A stretch of 5,610 nt of DNA from an uncultured Chryseolinea sp. Lineage in GTDB: Bacteria > Bacteroidota > Bacteroidia > Cytophagales > Cyclobacteriaceae. Location of the stretch: positions 1-5,610 of the forward strand of contig CAMLER010000378.1 in NCBI GenBank assembly GCA_946478915.1, written 5' to 3'. This document shows, piece after piece, positions 1-5,610 of this stretch. Positions within the stretch are counted from its first letter, which is position 1; each line of letters opens with the position of its first letter. A program made the position numbers and the translations under genes. The notes under the pieces are model-generated. The model was given only the letters and a program-made list of their open reading frames with translations, was not told the DNA's origin and did not search any database.

Positions 1-621
1 TTTTTGTAAAAGATCTTTGTCCACAGGAGGATAATTTGCCTTAGGTAAAAATAGTGAATTTAACCAATTGGCCATGGACGCATTGAAGATGTCGTTGACG
101 ATCCGCTCAAATATCTGCCGAGTGTACTGTTCTTCGACATCAGTGAGATTTTGGCCGTTAGGAAAATCGCGGTAAAACGAGAATGCTTTGTTTTCAAATG
201 ACATTTCCGGGTCCAGCGTGTTGACATAGCTAGCCGTCACCGTTATGGTTAATCGCGTGCTGGATGCGCTGTTGATCTGATTCGGGTCATTTGTCGCAGT
301 CGGCGCAATCGGGGTTAATGTAAACCCGGATATTTCGCCCTCCAGGTGCAACTCTCCGTCTTCGGATACTACAGCCAGGTTGCTGTTCTGAATCAAATAG
401 TTCTTTAGCTGGTTGGTAAAGGTTTGGCCTAAATTAGCCTGGCCAAGGTCGGTATTGTTATAAAATTCTGCGATCGAGATGGTGCTCGCATTCGTGGAAG
501 AACCCGTCATCGAGTATTGAACACCGACGCCGCAGCCACTGAAGATCAACAACAATAGTGCAAAGGACACAATTGCGCGCGTGTCCCGAGGAATTCGGGA
601 ATACCAGGTACTAATCTTCAA
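1..621 (-). CDS. lptE: LptE-family LPS-assembly outer-membrane lipoprotein (3' end outside window)
   Basis: Open frame of 207 codons without a stop, running off the left edge. It begins with a basic n-region (K2, R9, R12, R15), a hydrophobic stretch at about 16-27 and the lipobox FSGC with the lipidated Cys at residue 30, so the mature protein should be a lipoprotein. After the Cys it has features I associate with Bacteroidota LptE: Y-S-M-T-G, T-I-S-I-x-x-F, F-T-N-Q-L-K, an E-G-E-I-S-G-F strand, R-L-T-I-T-V and the late D-I-F-N-A-S-M-A-N-W motif. In the family, LptE plugs the LptD barrel and helps insert lipopolysaccharide in the outer leaflet. About 178 mature residues are visible, close to the usual length, so only a few codons should be missing. 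No ATG precedes the signal peptide; the TTG at 621-619 is the best start and overlaps the regulator's 3' end by 11 bp. An in-frame GTG at 570 would leave a signal peptide without positive charge. Family call fairly firm, start uncertain. Confidence 0.82.
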   Translation of the reverse strand, partial: MKISTWYSRIPRDTRAIVSFALLLLIFSGCGVGVQYSMTGSSTNASTISIAEFYNNTDLGQANLGQTFTNQLKNYLIQNSNLAVVSEDGELHLEGEISGFTLTPIAPTATNDPNQINSASSTRLTITVTASYVNTLDPEMSFENKAFSFYRDFPNGQNLTDVEEQYTRQIFERIVNDIFNASMANWLNSLFLPKANYPPVDKDLLQK

Positions 622-1864
622 GATCGTATTGTTTGATTTTCCTGTACAGCGTTCGTTCTGAAATACCCAAATCGCGTGCCGCGTATTTGCGCTTATTGTT
701 ATTTTTTCTCAACGCCCGGATGATCAATTCCTTTTCCTTCTTCTCAATCGACAACGAATCATCCTCTGTTTCATGGGATATATCGTGTACTTCCTCAAGT
801 GGTTCTTCATCTTGTTGGGCAGCGATGTTGAGCACCATGTGATCGTTATTGACTCCGTTTTGTTCTGGTTCGATGCCTTCAAAAAGCTCGGGGTGATCTT
901 TGACCAGTTGGGTGACTTTGGATTGATTGGGCACGATCTCCAACACCAATTTTTTCAGTTCATTAAAGTCCTTCTTCATATCGAAAAGCACCTTGTATAA
1001 AATATCCCGCTCCGATAACCCGTCTTTTTCGGTTATGGTTTGGCGATACAGGGTGGGCAGGTTAGACTCCTTCGGTAAATATCTCCGAAGTACTTCCTCA
1101 TCAATCTCTTTATTGTCGGACGAAAGCACGGAAATCTGCTCCACCAGATTTTTCAATTGTCGTATGTTCCCCGGAAACCGGTAGGCAAGTAGCACGTCCT
1201 TTGCAGATTCGGTAAGGACGATGGGTTTAACTTTGTACTTGTCTCCAAAATCACCAGCAAACTTCCTGAATAACAAATCTATATCCTTGCCTCGTTCACG
1301 CAATGGTGGAACAAATATGGGAACGGTGCTCAATCGGTAATAGAGGTCTTCCCGGAACTTTCCGTCTTCCACATTCTTCATCAGGTTGATATTGGTTGCG
1401 GCTACGACACGGACATCGGTCTTCAAGACCTTCGATGAACCTACCTTCAAGAACTCCCCATTCTCAAGTACCCGAAGAAGACGGGCCTGTGTGTTCAAAG
1501 GCATTTCACCAATTTCATCCAGAAAAATGGTTCCACCATTTGTTACCTCGAAATATCCTTTCCTGGCTTCGTGGGCTCCCGTAAAAGAACCTTTTTCATG
1601 GCCAAAGAGCTCGGAGTCAATGGTTCCTTCCGGAATTGATCCACAGTTTACAGCAATGAACTGGCCATGCTTCCGCGGGCTCAGATGATGGATGATCTTT
1701 GAGAACGACTCCTTTCCACTTCCGCTTTCACCGGTTATCAGAACAGACATATCGGTTGGTGCTACCTGAATTGCTACGCTAACGGCATTATTCAGCAAAG
1801 GTGAGTTGCCAATGATGCCGAATCGCTGCTTTACCGATTGTATTTCCTGGTCTGAGATTGCCAT
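611..1864 (-). CDS. Sigma-54-dependent Fis-type transcriptional regulator without a sensory domain
   Basis: Bacterial enhancer-binding protein of 417 residues that should remodel RNA polymerase-sigma-54 by ATP hydrolysis. The AAA+ domain starts almost at the N-terminus (about 10-270): Walker A GESGSGKE at 45-52, the sigma-54-contacting loop GSFTGA at 92-97 (GAFTGA with Ala to Ser), Walker B GGTIFLDE at 110-117, arginine-finger segment FREDLYYRL at 170-178 and sensor II G-N-I-R-Q-L at 232-237. A linker of about 100 residues, acidic near its end, leads to a C-terminal Fis-type helix-turn-helix (about 376-411, with A-A-R-D-L-G-I-S-E-R-T-L-Y-R-K). There is no receiver, PAS or GAF domain, so its signal input is unknown. 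I chose the ATG at 1864, 22 bp after the miaB stop. A TTG at 1906, inside miaB and preceded by AGGGGG, would add 14 residues and is a real alternative. Overlap with lptE suggests co-transcription. Family assignment is firm; target genes are unknown. Confidence 0.9.
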   Translation of the reverse strand: MAISDQEIQSVKQRFGIIGNSPLLNNAVSVAIQVAPTDMSVLITGESGSGKESFSKIIHHLSPRKHGQFIAVNCGSIPEGTIDSELFGHEKGSFTGAHEARKGYFEVTNGGTIFLDEIGEMPLNTQARLLRVLENGEFLKVGSSKVLKTDVRVVAATNINLMKNVEDGKFREDLYYRLSTVPIFVPPLRERGKDIDLLFRKFAGDFGDKYKVKPIVLTESAKDVLLAYRFPGNIRQLKNLVEQISVLSSDNKEIDEEVLRRYLPKESNLPTLYRQTITEKDGLSERDILYKVLFDMKKDFNELKKLVLEIVPNQSKVTQLVKDHPELFEGIEPEQNGVNNDHMVLNIAAQQDEEPLEEVHDISHETEDDSLSIEKKEKELIIRALRKNNNKRKYAARDLGISERTLYRKIKQYDLED

Positions 1865-1886
1865 GTTATTGCTTACTATGCTCTGA

Positions 1887-3341
1887 TTACCCAACAACTT
1901 TTCCAATTAATGTTCCCCCTGTGCACTCTTCTACCAATACTTGGACATACTCGCCTTTCTGAAAATTTTCCCTTGGAAAAACAATGACTTTGTTTTGGCT
2001 GTTTCTTCCCTGCAAAAAGTTTTCTGACCGCTTCGATTCTCCTTCGACCAGCACTTCGTACACCTTTCCTACACTAAGCCTGTTTCTAATGAGCGAGTGG
2101 TCGCGTTGTTTGTTGATGATCTCATCCAGCCTTTTCTTCTTAACGTCCAGAGAAATGTCATCCTTCCATTTTTTGGCTGCCAGCGTTCCCGGTCTTTCGG
2201 AATAGTAAAACATGTAGGCAAAATCATATTTCACTTCTTCCATCAGACTCAGCGTATCCTGATGTTCTTCTTCAGTTTCGCTGCAAAAGCCGGTAATCAT
2301 ATCGGAAGAAATACTGCAATCATCTCCTAATATCTGCTTGATAGCTATCACTTTATCGAGATACCATTCACGTGAATATCCACGGTTCATCAGGTCCAAA
2401 ATCCGGCTATTGCCGCTCTGCACTGGCAAGTGGATCGATTTGCAAATATTCGGATGACGAGACATGGTATGAAGTACGTCATCCGTGATGTCCTTCGGAT
2501 GGGACGTCGAAAAACGTATTCTCAGCAGTGGAGAAACCCGTGCAACCATGTCGAGCAGGTCGGCAAAGCTTACGACGTCCGATGCATTTTTCCTGGCAAT
2601 CCATGCCTTGTTGTTTTCCGATGCCGACCACTTATAAGAATCTACATTTTGGCCGAGCAACGTAACCTCACGGAAACCTCTTGAGAACAAGTCGCGGGCT
2701 TCATTTACGATAGAATGTGGATCACGGCTTCTTTCGCGACCTCGCGTAAAGGGGACAACGCAAAATGTGCACATATTATCGCATCCCCTCATGATGGAGA
2801 TAAACGCCGTCACACCATTTGAATTCAATCGAACCGGACTGATATCGGCGTACGTCTCTTCTCTGGAAAGGAAAGTATTGACAGCTTTTTGGCCGTCATC
2901 GACTTTCGCGATTAGACTCGGCAAGTCGCGGTAAGCATCCGGTCCCGCCACGAGATCTACAATCTTCTCTTCCTCCAGCAACTTGGATTTTAGTCGCTCG
3001 GCCATGCAGCCAAGGACACCGACAAGAAGCTCCGGATTATTTTTCTTCAGACTGTTAATATACATTAACCGGTTGCGTACGGTCTGTTCAGCTTTCTCTC
3101 GTATCGAGCACGTATTCAGTAAGATGACATCAGCCACCTCAACATTAGATGTAGTATCAAATCCTTCTTCTTTTAAAATTGATGCGACAATTTCGCTATC
3201 GGAAAAATTCATTTGACATCCGTAGCTTTCGATATAAAGCTTGCGCGACTTGCCGGAAAAAGTATCCACGGATTTTCGAGCCACCTCGCAAGTTCCTTCA
3301 TCCTCTTTCAGAATATCCAATTCTCTGATCAAATTCTCCAT
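1887..3341 (-). CDS. miaB: MiaB, tRNA-2-methylthio-N6-dimethylallyladenosine synthase
   Basis: Radical-SAM methylthiotransferase of 484 residues that adds the methylthio group to i6A37 of tRNAs reading UNN codons, using two [4Fe-4S] clusters. The N-terminal UPF0004 domain carries the three cluster cysteines in YGCQMN (C42), [11 protein letters not shown] (C78) and GVLGCMAER (C112). The radical-SAM core has CxxxCxxC in [21 protein letters not shown] (C187, C191, C194), followed by L-L-G-Q-N-V-D-S-Y and S-T-S-H-P. A C-terminal TRAM domain (about 417-484, ending [10 protein letters not shown]) should bind tRNA. An insert after the N-V-D-S-Y motif lengthens the protein a little over the E. coli enzyme. 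I chose the ATG at 3341; an in-frame TTG at 3356 adds five residues but lies close to where transcription is expected to start. It is the first gene of the minus-strand operon. MtaB and RimO are the related alternatives, but G-R-E-R-S-R after the SAM motif and the overall match favour MiaB. Confidence 0.95.
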   Translation of the reverse strand: MENLIRELDILKEDEGTCEVARKSVDTFSGKSRKLYIESYGCQMNFSDSEIVASILKEEGFDTTSNVEVADVILLNTCSIREKAEQTVRNRLMYINSLKKNNPELLVGVLGCMAERLKSKLLEEEKIVDLVAGPDAYRDLPSLIAKVDDGQKAVNTFLSREETYADISPVRLNSNGVTAFISIMRGCDNMCTFCVVPFTRGRERSRDPHSIVNEARDLFSRGFREVTLLGQNVDSYKWSASENNKAWIARKNASDVVSFADLLDMVARVSPLLRIRFSTSHPKDITDDVLHTMSRHPNICKSIHLPVQSGNSRILDLMNRGYSREWYLDKVIAIKQILGDDCSISSDMITGFCSETEEEHQDTLSLMEEVKYDFAYMFYYSERPGTLAAKKWKDDISLDVKKKRLDEIINKQRDHSLIRNRLSVGKVYEVLVEGESKRSENFLQGRNSQNKVIVFPRENFQKGEYVQVLVEECTGGTLIGKVVG

Positions 3342-3360
3342 GTCTTCGATTTCCAAGACG

Positions 3361-3368
3361 CAAAAGTA
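3361..3368 (-). promoter_or_regulatory. Candidate -7 promoter element of the miaB operon
   Basis: Read on the minus strand this is TACTTTTG, an exact match to the Bacteroidota primary-sigma -7 consensus TAnnTTTG. It ends 19 bases before the miaB ATG, a plausible short leader. A TTTG lies 13 bases upstream, closer than the roughly 20-base spacing expected for a -33 element, so only the -7 part is convincing. Confidence 0.4.
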
Positions 3369-3369
3369 A

Positions 3370-3377
3370 TAACTTTA
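3370..3377 (+). promoter_or_regulatory. Weak candidate -7 element for the carbonic anhydrase gene
   Basis: TAACTTTA differs from TAnnTTTG only at the last base. It lies one base from the oppositely oriented miaB element, so the two divergent transcripts would start within a few bases of each other. No -33 TTTG is visible upstream. It would give a leader of about 55 bases to the ATG at 3439. Inference from consensus only. Confidence 0.2.
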
Positions 3378-3438
3378 GTCTCAAATGACATCTTGTCAGT
3401 TGATAAAAATCATTAGGGAAAAGATTACGAAAACGTAT

Positions 3439-3951
3439 ATGGCACTCATAAAATCAGTCCGTGGATTTACGCCAAAATTTGGCAATAATTGCTTTCTTGC
3501 CGACAATGCTACAGTGGTGGGCGAGGTACGAATGGGTGATAATTGCACGGTATGGTTTAATGCCGTGGTCAGGGGCGACGTGCACTCAATTATTATTGGT
3601 GACAATACCAATATCCAGGATGGCGCTATTATACATGGCACCTATCAGAAAGCTAACACCGTAATTGGGAGCAATGTCTCGATCGCCCACAACGCGGTTG
3701 TGCATGGTTGCAAGGTTGAAGATAATGTTCTCATTGGGATGGGCGCGATCATTATGGACGGCTCAGTCATTGGGACGAATTCGGTAATAGCGGCTGGTGC
3801 CGTGGTGCTTCCGGGAACTCAGGTCGAGCCTGGCAGCATGTACGCGGGAATGCCAGCCCGGCGGGTGAAAGATATTTCCGATGAAATGAGAGAAGTGATC
3901 GCGAGGACAGCAACGAATTACCCAATGTATGCGTCCTGGTTCCGCGAGTAG
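3439..3951 (+). CDS. Gamma carbonic anhydrase family protein (YrdA/PaaY-like left-handed beta helix)
   Basis: Protein of 170 residues made almost entirely of hexapeptide repeats (I/V-G-x-N/D-x-x pattern, about residues 15-135), which fold as a left-handed parallel beta helix and normally trimerise, with zinc between subunits. The three zinc-ligand histidines are present: H66 in D-G-A-I-I-H-G, and H84 and H89 in I-A-H-N-A-V-V-H-G. R45 in V-V-R-G-D and Q60 in N-I-Q-D-G match conserved active-site positions. The C-terminal helix ends N-Y-P-M-Y-A-S-W-F. Intact ligands allow, but do not prove, CO2 hydration; many cytosolic members have weak or unknown activity, and related folds include acyltransferases. 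The ATG at 3439 gives the usual family N-terminus (A-L-I-K-S-V-R-G-F); an ATG at 3385 would add 18 residues of unlike composition. It is divergent from miaB and appears monocistronic, since a repeat element follows the stop directly. Confidence 0.9.
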   Translation: MALIKSVRGFTPKFGNNCFLADNATVVGEVRMGDNCTVWFNAVVRGDVHSIIIGDNTNIQDGAIIHGTYQKANTVIGSNVSIAHNAVVHGCKVEDNVLIGMGAIIMDGSVIGTNSVIAAGAVVLPGTQVEPGSMYAGMPARRVKDISDEMREVIARTATNYPMYASWFRE

Positions 3952-4080
3952 TCCGTTATCAGTTGTCAGTTATCCGTTAACCGTGACCCACGATCCACTG
4001 TAATGCTGTGATTCCACGAGACCACTAATAACTAATAACGATTAACGATTAACGGATAACGGATAACGGATAACGAATAA
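3949..4080. repeat. Imperfect inverted repeat built of degenerate heptamers
   Basis: The left arm (3949-3983) holds five units in phase: TAGTCCG, TTATCAG, TTGTCAG, TTATCCG, TTAACCG. The right arm (4046-4080) holds CGATTAA, three copies of CGGATAA and CGAATAA, the complementary unit. Paired base by base the arms give a 35-bp stem with 28 matches around a 62-base loop (3984-4045). The first unit overlaps the TAG stop of the carbonic anhydrase gene. The element could form a cruciform or an RNA hairpin at the end of that transcript. No ORF or transposase is associated. Confidence 0.75.
4025..4080 (+). repeat. Eight-unit perfect-phase heptamer tandem array
   Basis: Eight consecutive 7-base units without indels: CTAATAA twice, CGATTAA twice, CGGATAA three times, CGAATAA once. 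All share C-x-x-x-T-A-A, and identical variants sit next to each other, the pattern left by stepwise local duplication. The last five units form the right arm of the inverted repeat at 3949-4080. The length is not a multiple of three in unit size, and it lies between genes, so copy-number change would not alter a protein. Confidence 0.8.
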
Positions 4081-4130
4081 GATAACTAATTAAGTTTTTT
4101 TTTGTTAACTTAAAAACATAAGACCTACTC

Positions 4131-4691
4131 ATGCCGTCAGAAGATAACAAAGGATTCGATCCTGAAGTGATCAGGGAATATGCGCTTAAGATGAAAACGC
4201 TTGGGCTTGACTATGTTATGGACGAAGAGGAGGAGAATAATAGCGAATATGCTCACTTCTATTTTATAGGGAAGTTTGAAGGCCGGGACGTCATTTATGA
4301 TACAGCAATCTATACACTAAGGTTGCATCATGAGAGCGAGCTATATGAGATTGCTGAGCATCAAGCCGCGAAACATTTTCCGGAATTCAGAAAGATCACC
4401 TACGAAGAAGACGAAAACGGAAATCTGGCTGCGTTGGATCCGCTGCAGGAGGAGATCGGATTATATATGGCCGAAGTGATAATGGCGCTGGAGGAAGAAG
4501 AAGCGGTCAAGGTAAAAGAACACGTCGACCTTGATGTCAATACGGATTTTGGAATTAGCCTTGATGTTGGTCTGCACGTAGAAAAAATTACTCCCAAGAT
4601 AATCGAGAAATTTATTAAGGATTTTAACGAGGATACGCTGAAGCTCGACGATACTTTGTACTCGTTCCAGACACAGGATCAGGAGGCCTGA
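4131..4691 (+). CDS. Highly acidic conserved-type protein of unknown function
   Basis: A 186-residue protein that I do not recognise by domain name. About a quarter of the residues are Asp or Glu, with acidic clusters at 31-35 (D-E-E-E-E) and 121-124. There is no signal peptide, transmembrane segment or Cys-containing metal motif, so it should be soluble and cytoplasmic. Visible segments: an N-terminal helix (about 11-27, E-V-I-R-E-Y-A-L-K-M-K-T-L-G-L), a hydrophobic beta-like stretch (40-65, Y-A-H-F-Y-F-I-G then V-I-Y-D-T-A-I-Y-T-L), L-H-H-E-S-E-L-Y-E at 65-73, and two alternating hydrophobic/polar strands at 131-151. The ATG at 4131 follows an A-rich leader without a Shine-Dalgarno, normal for Bacteroidota. 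Base composition and codon use look like the neighbours. It is bounded by repeat tracts on both sides and is probably its own transcription unit. Coding is firm; function is unknown. Confidence 0.85.
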   Translation: MPSEDNKGFDPEVIREYALKMKTLGLDYVMDEEEENNSEYAHFYFIGKFEGRDVIYDTAIYTLRLHHESELYEIAEHQAAKHFPEFRKITYEEDENGNLAALDPLQEEIGLYMAEVIMALEEEEAVKVKEHVDLDVNTDFGISLDVGLHVEKITPKIIEKFIKDFNEDTLKLDDTLYSFQTQDQEA

Positions 4692-4697
4692 CCTGTC

Positions 4698-4718
4698 TAT
4701 TCCTTATTCCCTATTCTT
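4698..4718 (+). repeat. Short period-7 pyrimidine-rich tract
   Basis: Three adjacent heptamers TATTCCT, TATTCCC, TATTCTT follow the stop codon of the acidic-protein gene and lead into a T-rich run. The period matches the array at 4025-4080 but the unit differs. A small hairpin TCAGG-AGG-CCTGA spans the stop codon just before it (4679-4691), so the tract might also act as a weak transcription end. Confidence 0.45.
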
Positions 4719-4794
4719 TTTATTTGTTCCCCGGGAAAGCACGTCAACCCTAAGGTTTCTTAAAACGATTGGCGGTCAATTCTTAAATTCTAAC

Positions 4795-4802
4795 CATATT
4801 TG
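4795..4802 (+). promoter_or_regulatory. Candidate -7 promoter element upstream of the OmpH gene
   Basis: CATATTTG matches TAnnTTTG at all but the first base and ends 23 bases before the ATG at 4826. A TTG at 4769-4771 lies 23 bases upstream, slightly longer than the expected spacing. The rest of the 134-bp spacer (4692-4825) shows no ORF or RNA gene. Confidence 0.3.
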
Positions 4803-4825
4803 CGCCCTGTTAACCACAACATTTA

Positions 4826-5470
4826 ATGAAGAATTTGTCGCTTATCTTAAATGCCGTGCTGCTGGTAGCGGTCGGTATATTGTTTTTCTTACATTTTTCC
4901 GGAAAGAAGACCGCGGGTCCGGCAGTTGAAACATCTTCTGGCGCTGTGCTTCCCAGCGAATTGAGAGTTGCCTATATCAATTCCGACTCGGTTCTACAGC
5001 ATTATGAGTATCTGAAAGCAAACCGCATTCAACTGGAGTCGAAGACTAAAAAAATTGAGCAGGAATATAGAAATCGTGCCCAAGGACTTCAGAACGAGAT
5101 TACAGCGTACCAAAGAAATGTTACCAATATGACCCTGGGGCAAGTGAAAGCGGTTGAAGAAGACCTGGGCAAAAAGCAACAGAATTTGCAGATGTATCAG
5201 CAAACCATTAGTCAGCAGCTGATGGAGGAAGAGGCAAAACTCAACAAGGAATTATATGATCGCGTAACGGCGTATTTGAAGAAATTTGCCGCCGAAAAAG
5301 ACTTGCATTTTGTATTAAAATTTGATGTTTCCAGCGATGTATTATATGCCGGCGAAGCCCTGGACGTTTCCAAGGATGTAATTCAGGGTTTGAACGCAGA
5401 ATACGAACAGGAAAAGAGTGGGGGAACAAAGGCGCCAGCCAAGAAAGATACCACCTCGACAAAAAAGTAA
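4826..5470 (+). CDS. OmpH/Skp-family periplasmic chaperone
   Basis: Protein of 214 residues. In this family Skp-like trimers hold unfolded outer-membrane proteins in the periplasm. The N-terminus (K2, then a hydrophobic segment at about 5-24) is a signal sequence or uncleaved anchor; there is no lipobox Cys and no clear A-x-A cleavage site, so membrane tethering is possible. The Skp core starts with the strand L-R-V-A-Y-I-N-S-D-S-V-L (46-57), continues as a long Gln/Glu/Lys-rich coiled coil (about 60-145) and closes with H-F-V-L-K-F and V-L-Y-A-G-E-A-L-D-V-S-K-D-V (about 161-185), a typical C-terminal signature of Bacteroidota OmpH proteins. The last 18 residues form a Lys/Thr-rich tail, probably disordered. 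The ATG at 4826 directly precedes the signal sequence. It stands alone here, not next to bamA, and ends at a strong terminator, so it looks monocistronic. Family firm, client range unknown. Confidence 0.88.
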   Translation: MKNLSLILNAVLLVAVGILFFLHFSGKKTAGPAVETSSGAVLPSELRVAYINSDSVLQHYEYLKANRIQLESKTKKIEQEYRNRAQGLQNEITAYQRNVTNMTLGQVKAVEEDLGKKQQNLQMYQQTISQQLMEEEAKLNKELYDRVTAYLKKFAAEKDLHFVLKFDVSSDVLYAGEALDVSKDVIQGLNAEYEQEKSGGTKAPAKKDTTSTKK

Positions 5471-5489
5471 ATGGTGTACCATTATCATT

Positions 5490-5517
5490 AAAAAACCGGT
5501 CTTCTGGCCGGTTTTTT
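5490..5517 (+). terminator. Rho-independent terminator after the OmpH gene
   Basis: AAAAAACCGG pairs perfectly with CCGGTTTTTT around an 8-base loop (TCTTCTGG), and the stem runs into a T-rich tail. It begins 19 bases after the OmpH stop codon. The A-run on the left means it could also end transcription from the other strand. A smaller inverted repeat (ATGGT-GT-ACCAT, 5471-5482) lies between the stop codon and this stem. Confidence 0.9.
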
Positions 5518-5522
5518 ATTTT

Positions 5523-5530
5523 TACATTTG
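5523..5530 (+). promoter_or_regulatory. Candidate -7 promoter element for the gene entering at the right edge
   Basis: TACATTTG is an exact match to TAnnTTTG, directly after the terminator of the preceding gene and 10 bases before an ATG at 5541. That would leave a very short leader. No clear -33 TTTG is seen, because the terminator stem occupies that position. Confidence 0.4.
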
Positions 5531-5540
5531 ATTTTGCCTT

Positions 5541-5610
5541 ATGTTAAAACAATTTTTTGGGGCATTTCAAATCCAGAGTCAGGAACAGAAGCAGATCATT
5601 CTCATGCTTT
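5541..5610 (+). CDS. Start of an unidentified gene (3' end outside window)
   Basis: An open frame of 23 codons from ATG at 5541 to the window edge, reading M-L-K-Q-F-F-G-A-F then I-Q-S-Q-E-Q-K-Q and I-I-L-M-L. The polar Gln-rich segment followed by a hydrophobic start could be the cytoplasmic lead-in to a first transmembrane helix of a membrane protein, but too little is visible to name a family. Its position behind a terminator and a TAnnTTTG match supports a real, separately transcribed gene. Confidence 0.5.
   Translation, partial: MLKQFFGAFQIQSQEQKQIILML

Noticed and set aside
1865..1906. TTG start for the sigma-54 regulator inside miaB, with AGGGGG upstream
   Set aside because: Not excluded, but the ATG at 1864 is preferred because the AAA+ domain starts soon after it and the purine run is explained by miaB codons for Thr-Gly-Gly.
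3342..3356. TTG start five residues upstream of the miaB ATG
   Set aside because: The ATG gives the expected N-terminus, and the TTG lies near the predicted transcription start.
3385..3438. Upstream ATG extending the carbonic anhydrase by 18 residues
   Set aside because: The added residues do not resemble the family N-terminus, which begins at the ATG at 3439, and the start would lie about 7 bases from the candidate -7 element.
3984..4045. Small RNA or tRNA gene in the loop of the inverted repeat
   Set aside because: No cloverleaf, no T-loop motif and no promoter of its own.
3949..4080. CRISPR array
   Set aside because: Units are 7 bases, contiguous and without unique spacers, and no cas genes are present.
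4090..4113. AT-only inverted repeat TTAAGTT/AACTTAA with a nine-T run
   Set aside because: Stem is seven A/T-rich pairs, too weak to call a terminator or operator; likely part of an AT-rich promoter region.
4400..4597. Minus-strand Ser-rich open frame inside the acidic-protein gene
   Set aside because: It is the antisense shadow of Glu/Asp codons and has no start context of its own; other antisense frames in the window were dismissed on the same grounds.

Overview
The window looks like ordinary chromosomal DNA from a member of the Bacteroidota, most likely a Cytophagales-type bacterium. The evidence is the protein set: a Bacteroidota-style LptE lipoprotein, a MiaB followed by a short sigma-54 activator, a YrdA-like gamma carbonic anhydrase and an OmpH/Skp protein. 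Shine-Dalgarno sequences are mostly absent, and several gene fronts carry matches to the Bacteroidota -7 promoter element TAnnTTTG. The genus cannot be fixed by reading alone.

Left half (1-3341), minus strand: a compact operon read right to left, miaB (tRNA ms2i6A methylthiotransferase), then a sensor-less sigma-54 enhancer-binding protein, then lptE (outer-membrane LPS-assembly lipoprotein), which runs off the left edge. The genes are separated by 22 bp (miaB to regulator) and overlap by about 11 bp (regulator to lptE), so they are probably co-transcribed. The operon joins tRNA modification, alternative-sigma regulation and envelope biogenesis; what the regulator controls is not visible.

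Middle (3342-4130): a 97-bp divergent promoter region, then a plus-strand gamma carbonic anhydrase family gene with all three zinc-ligand histidines. After it comes a 179-bp intergenic region holding the least routine feature of the window: degenerate heptamer repeats in two opposed blocks (unit TTATCCG / CGGATAA) that form a long imperfect inverted repeat starting at the stop codon of the carbonic anhydrase gene.

Right half (4131-5610), plus strand: a very acidic soluble protein of unknown function, a 134-bp spacer with a second short period-7 tract, an OmpH/Skp-like periplasmic chaperone ending in a strong intrinsic terminator, and the first 23 codons of an unidentified gene behind a perfect TAnnTTTG element.

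I found no CRISPR array, insertion sequence, RNA gene, phage gene or recognisable defence system. Nothing here supports a claim of a new multi-gene system; the heptamer inverted repeat and the unknown acidic protein are the items most worth following.
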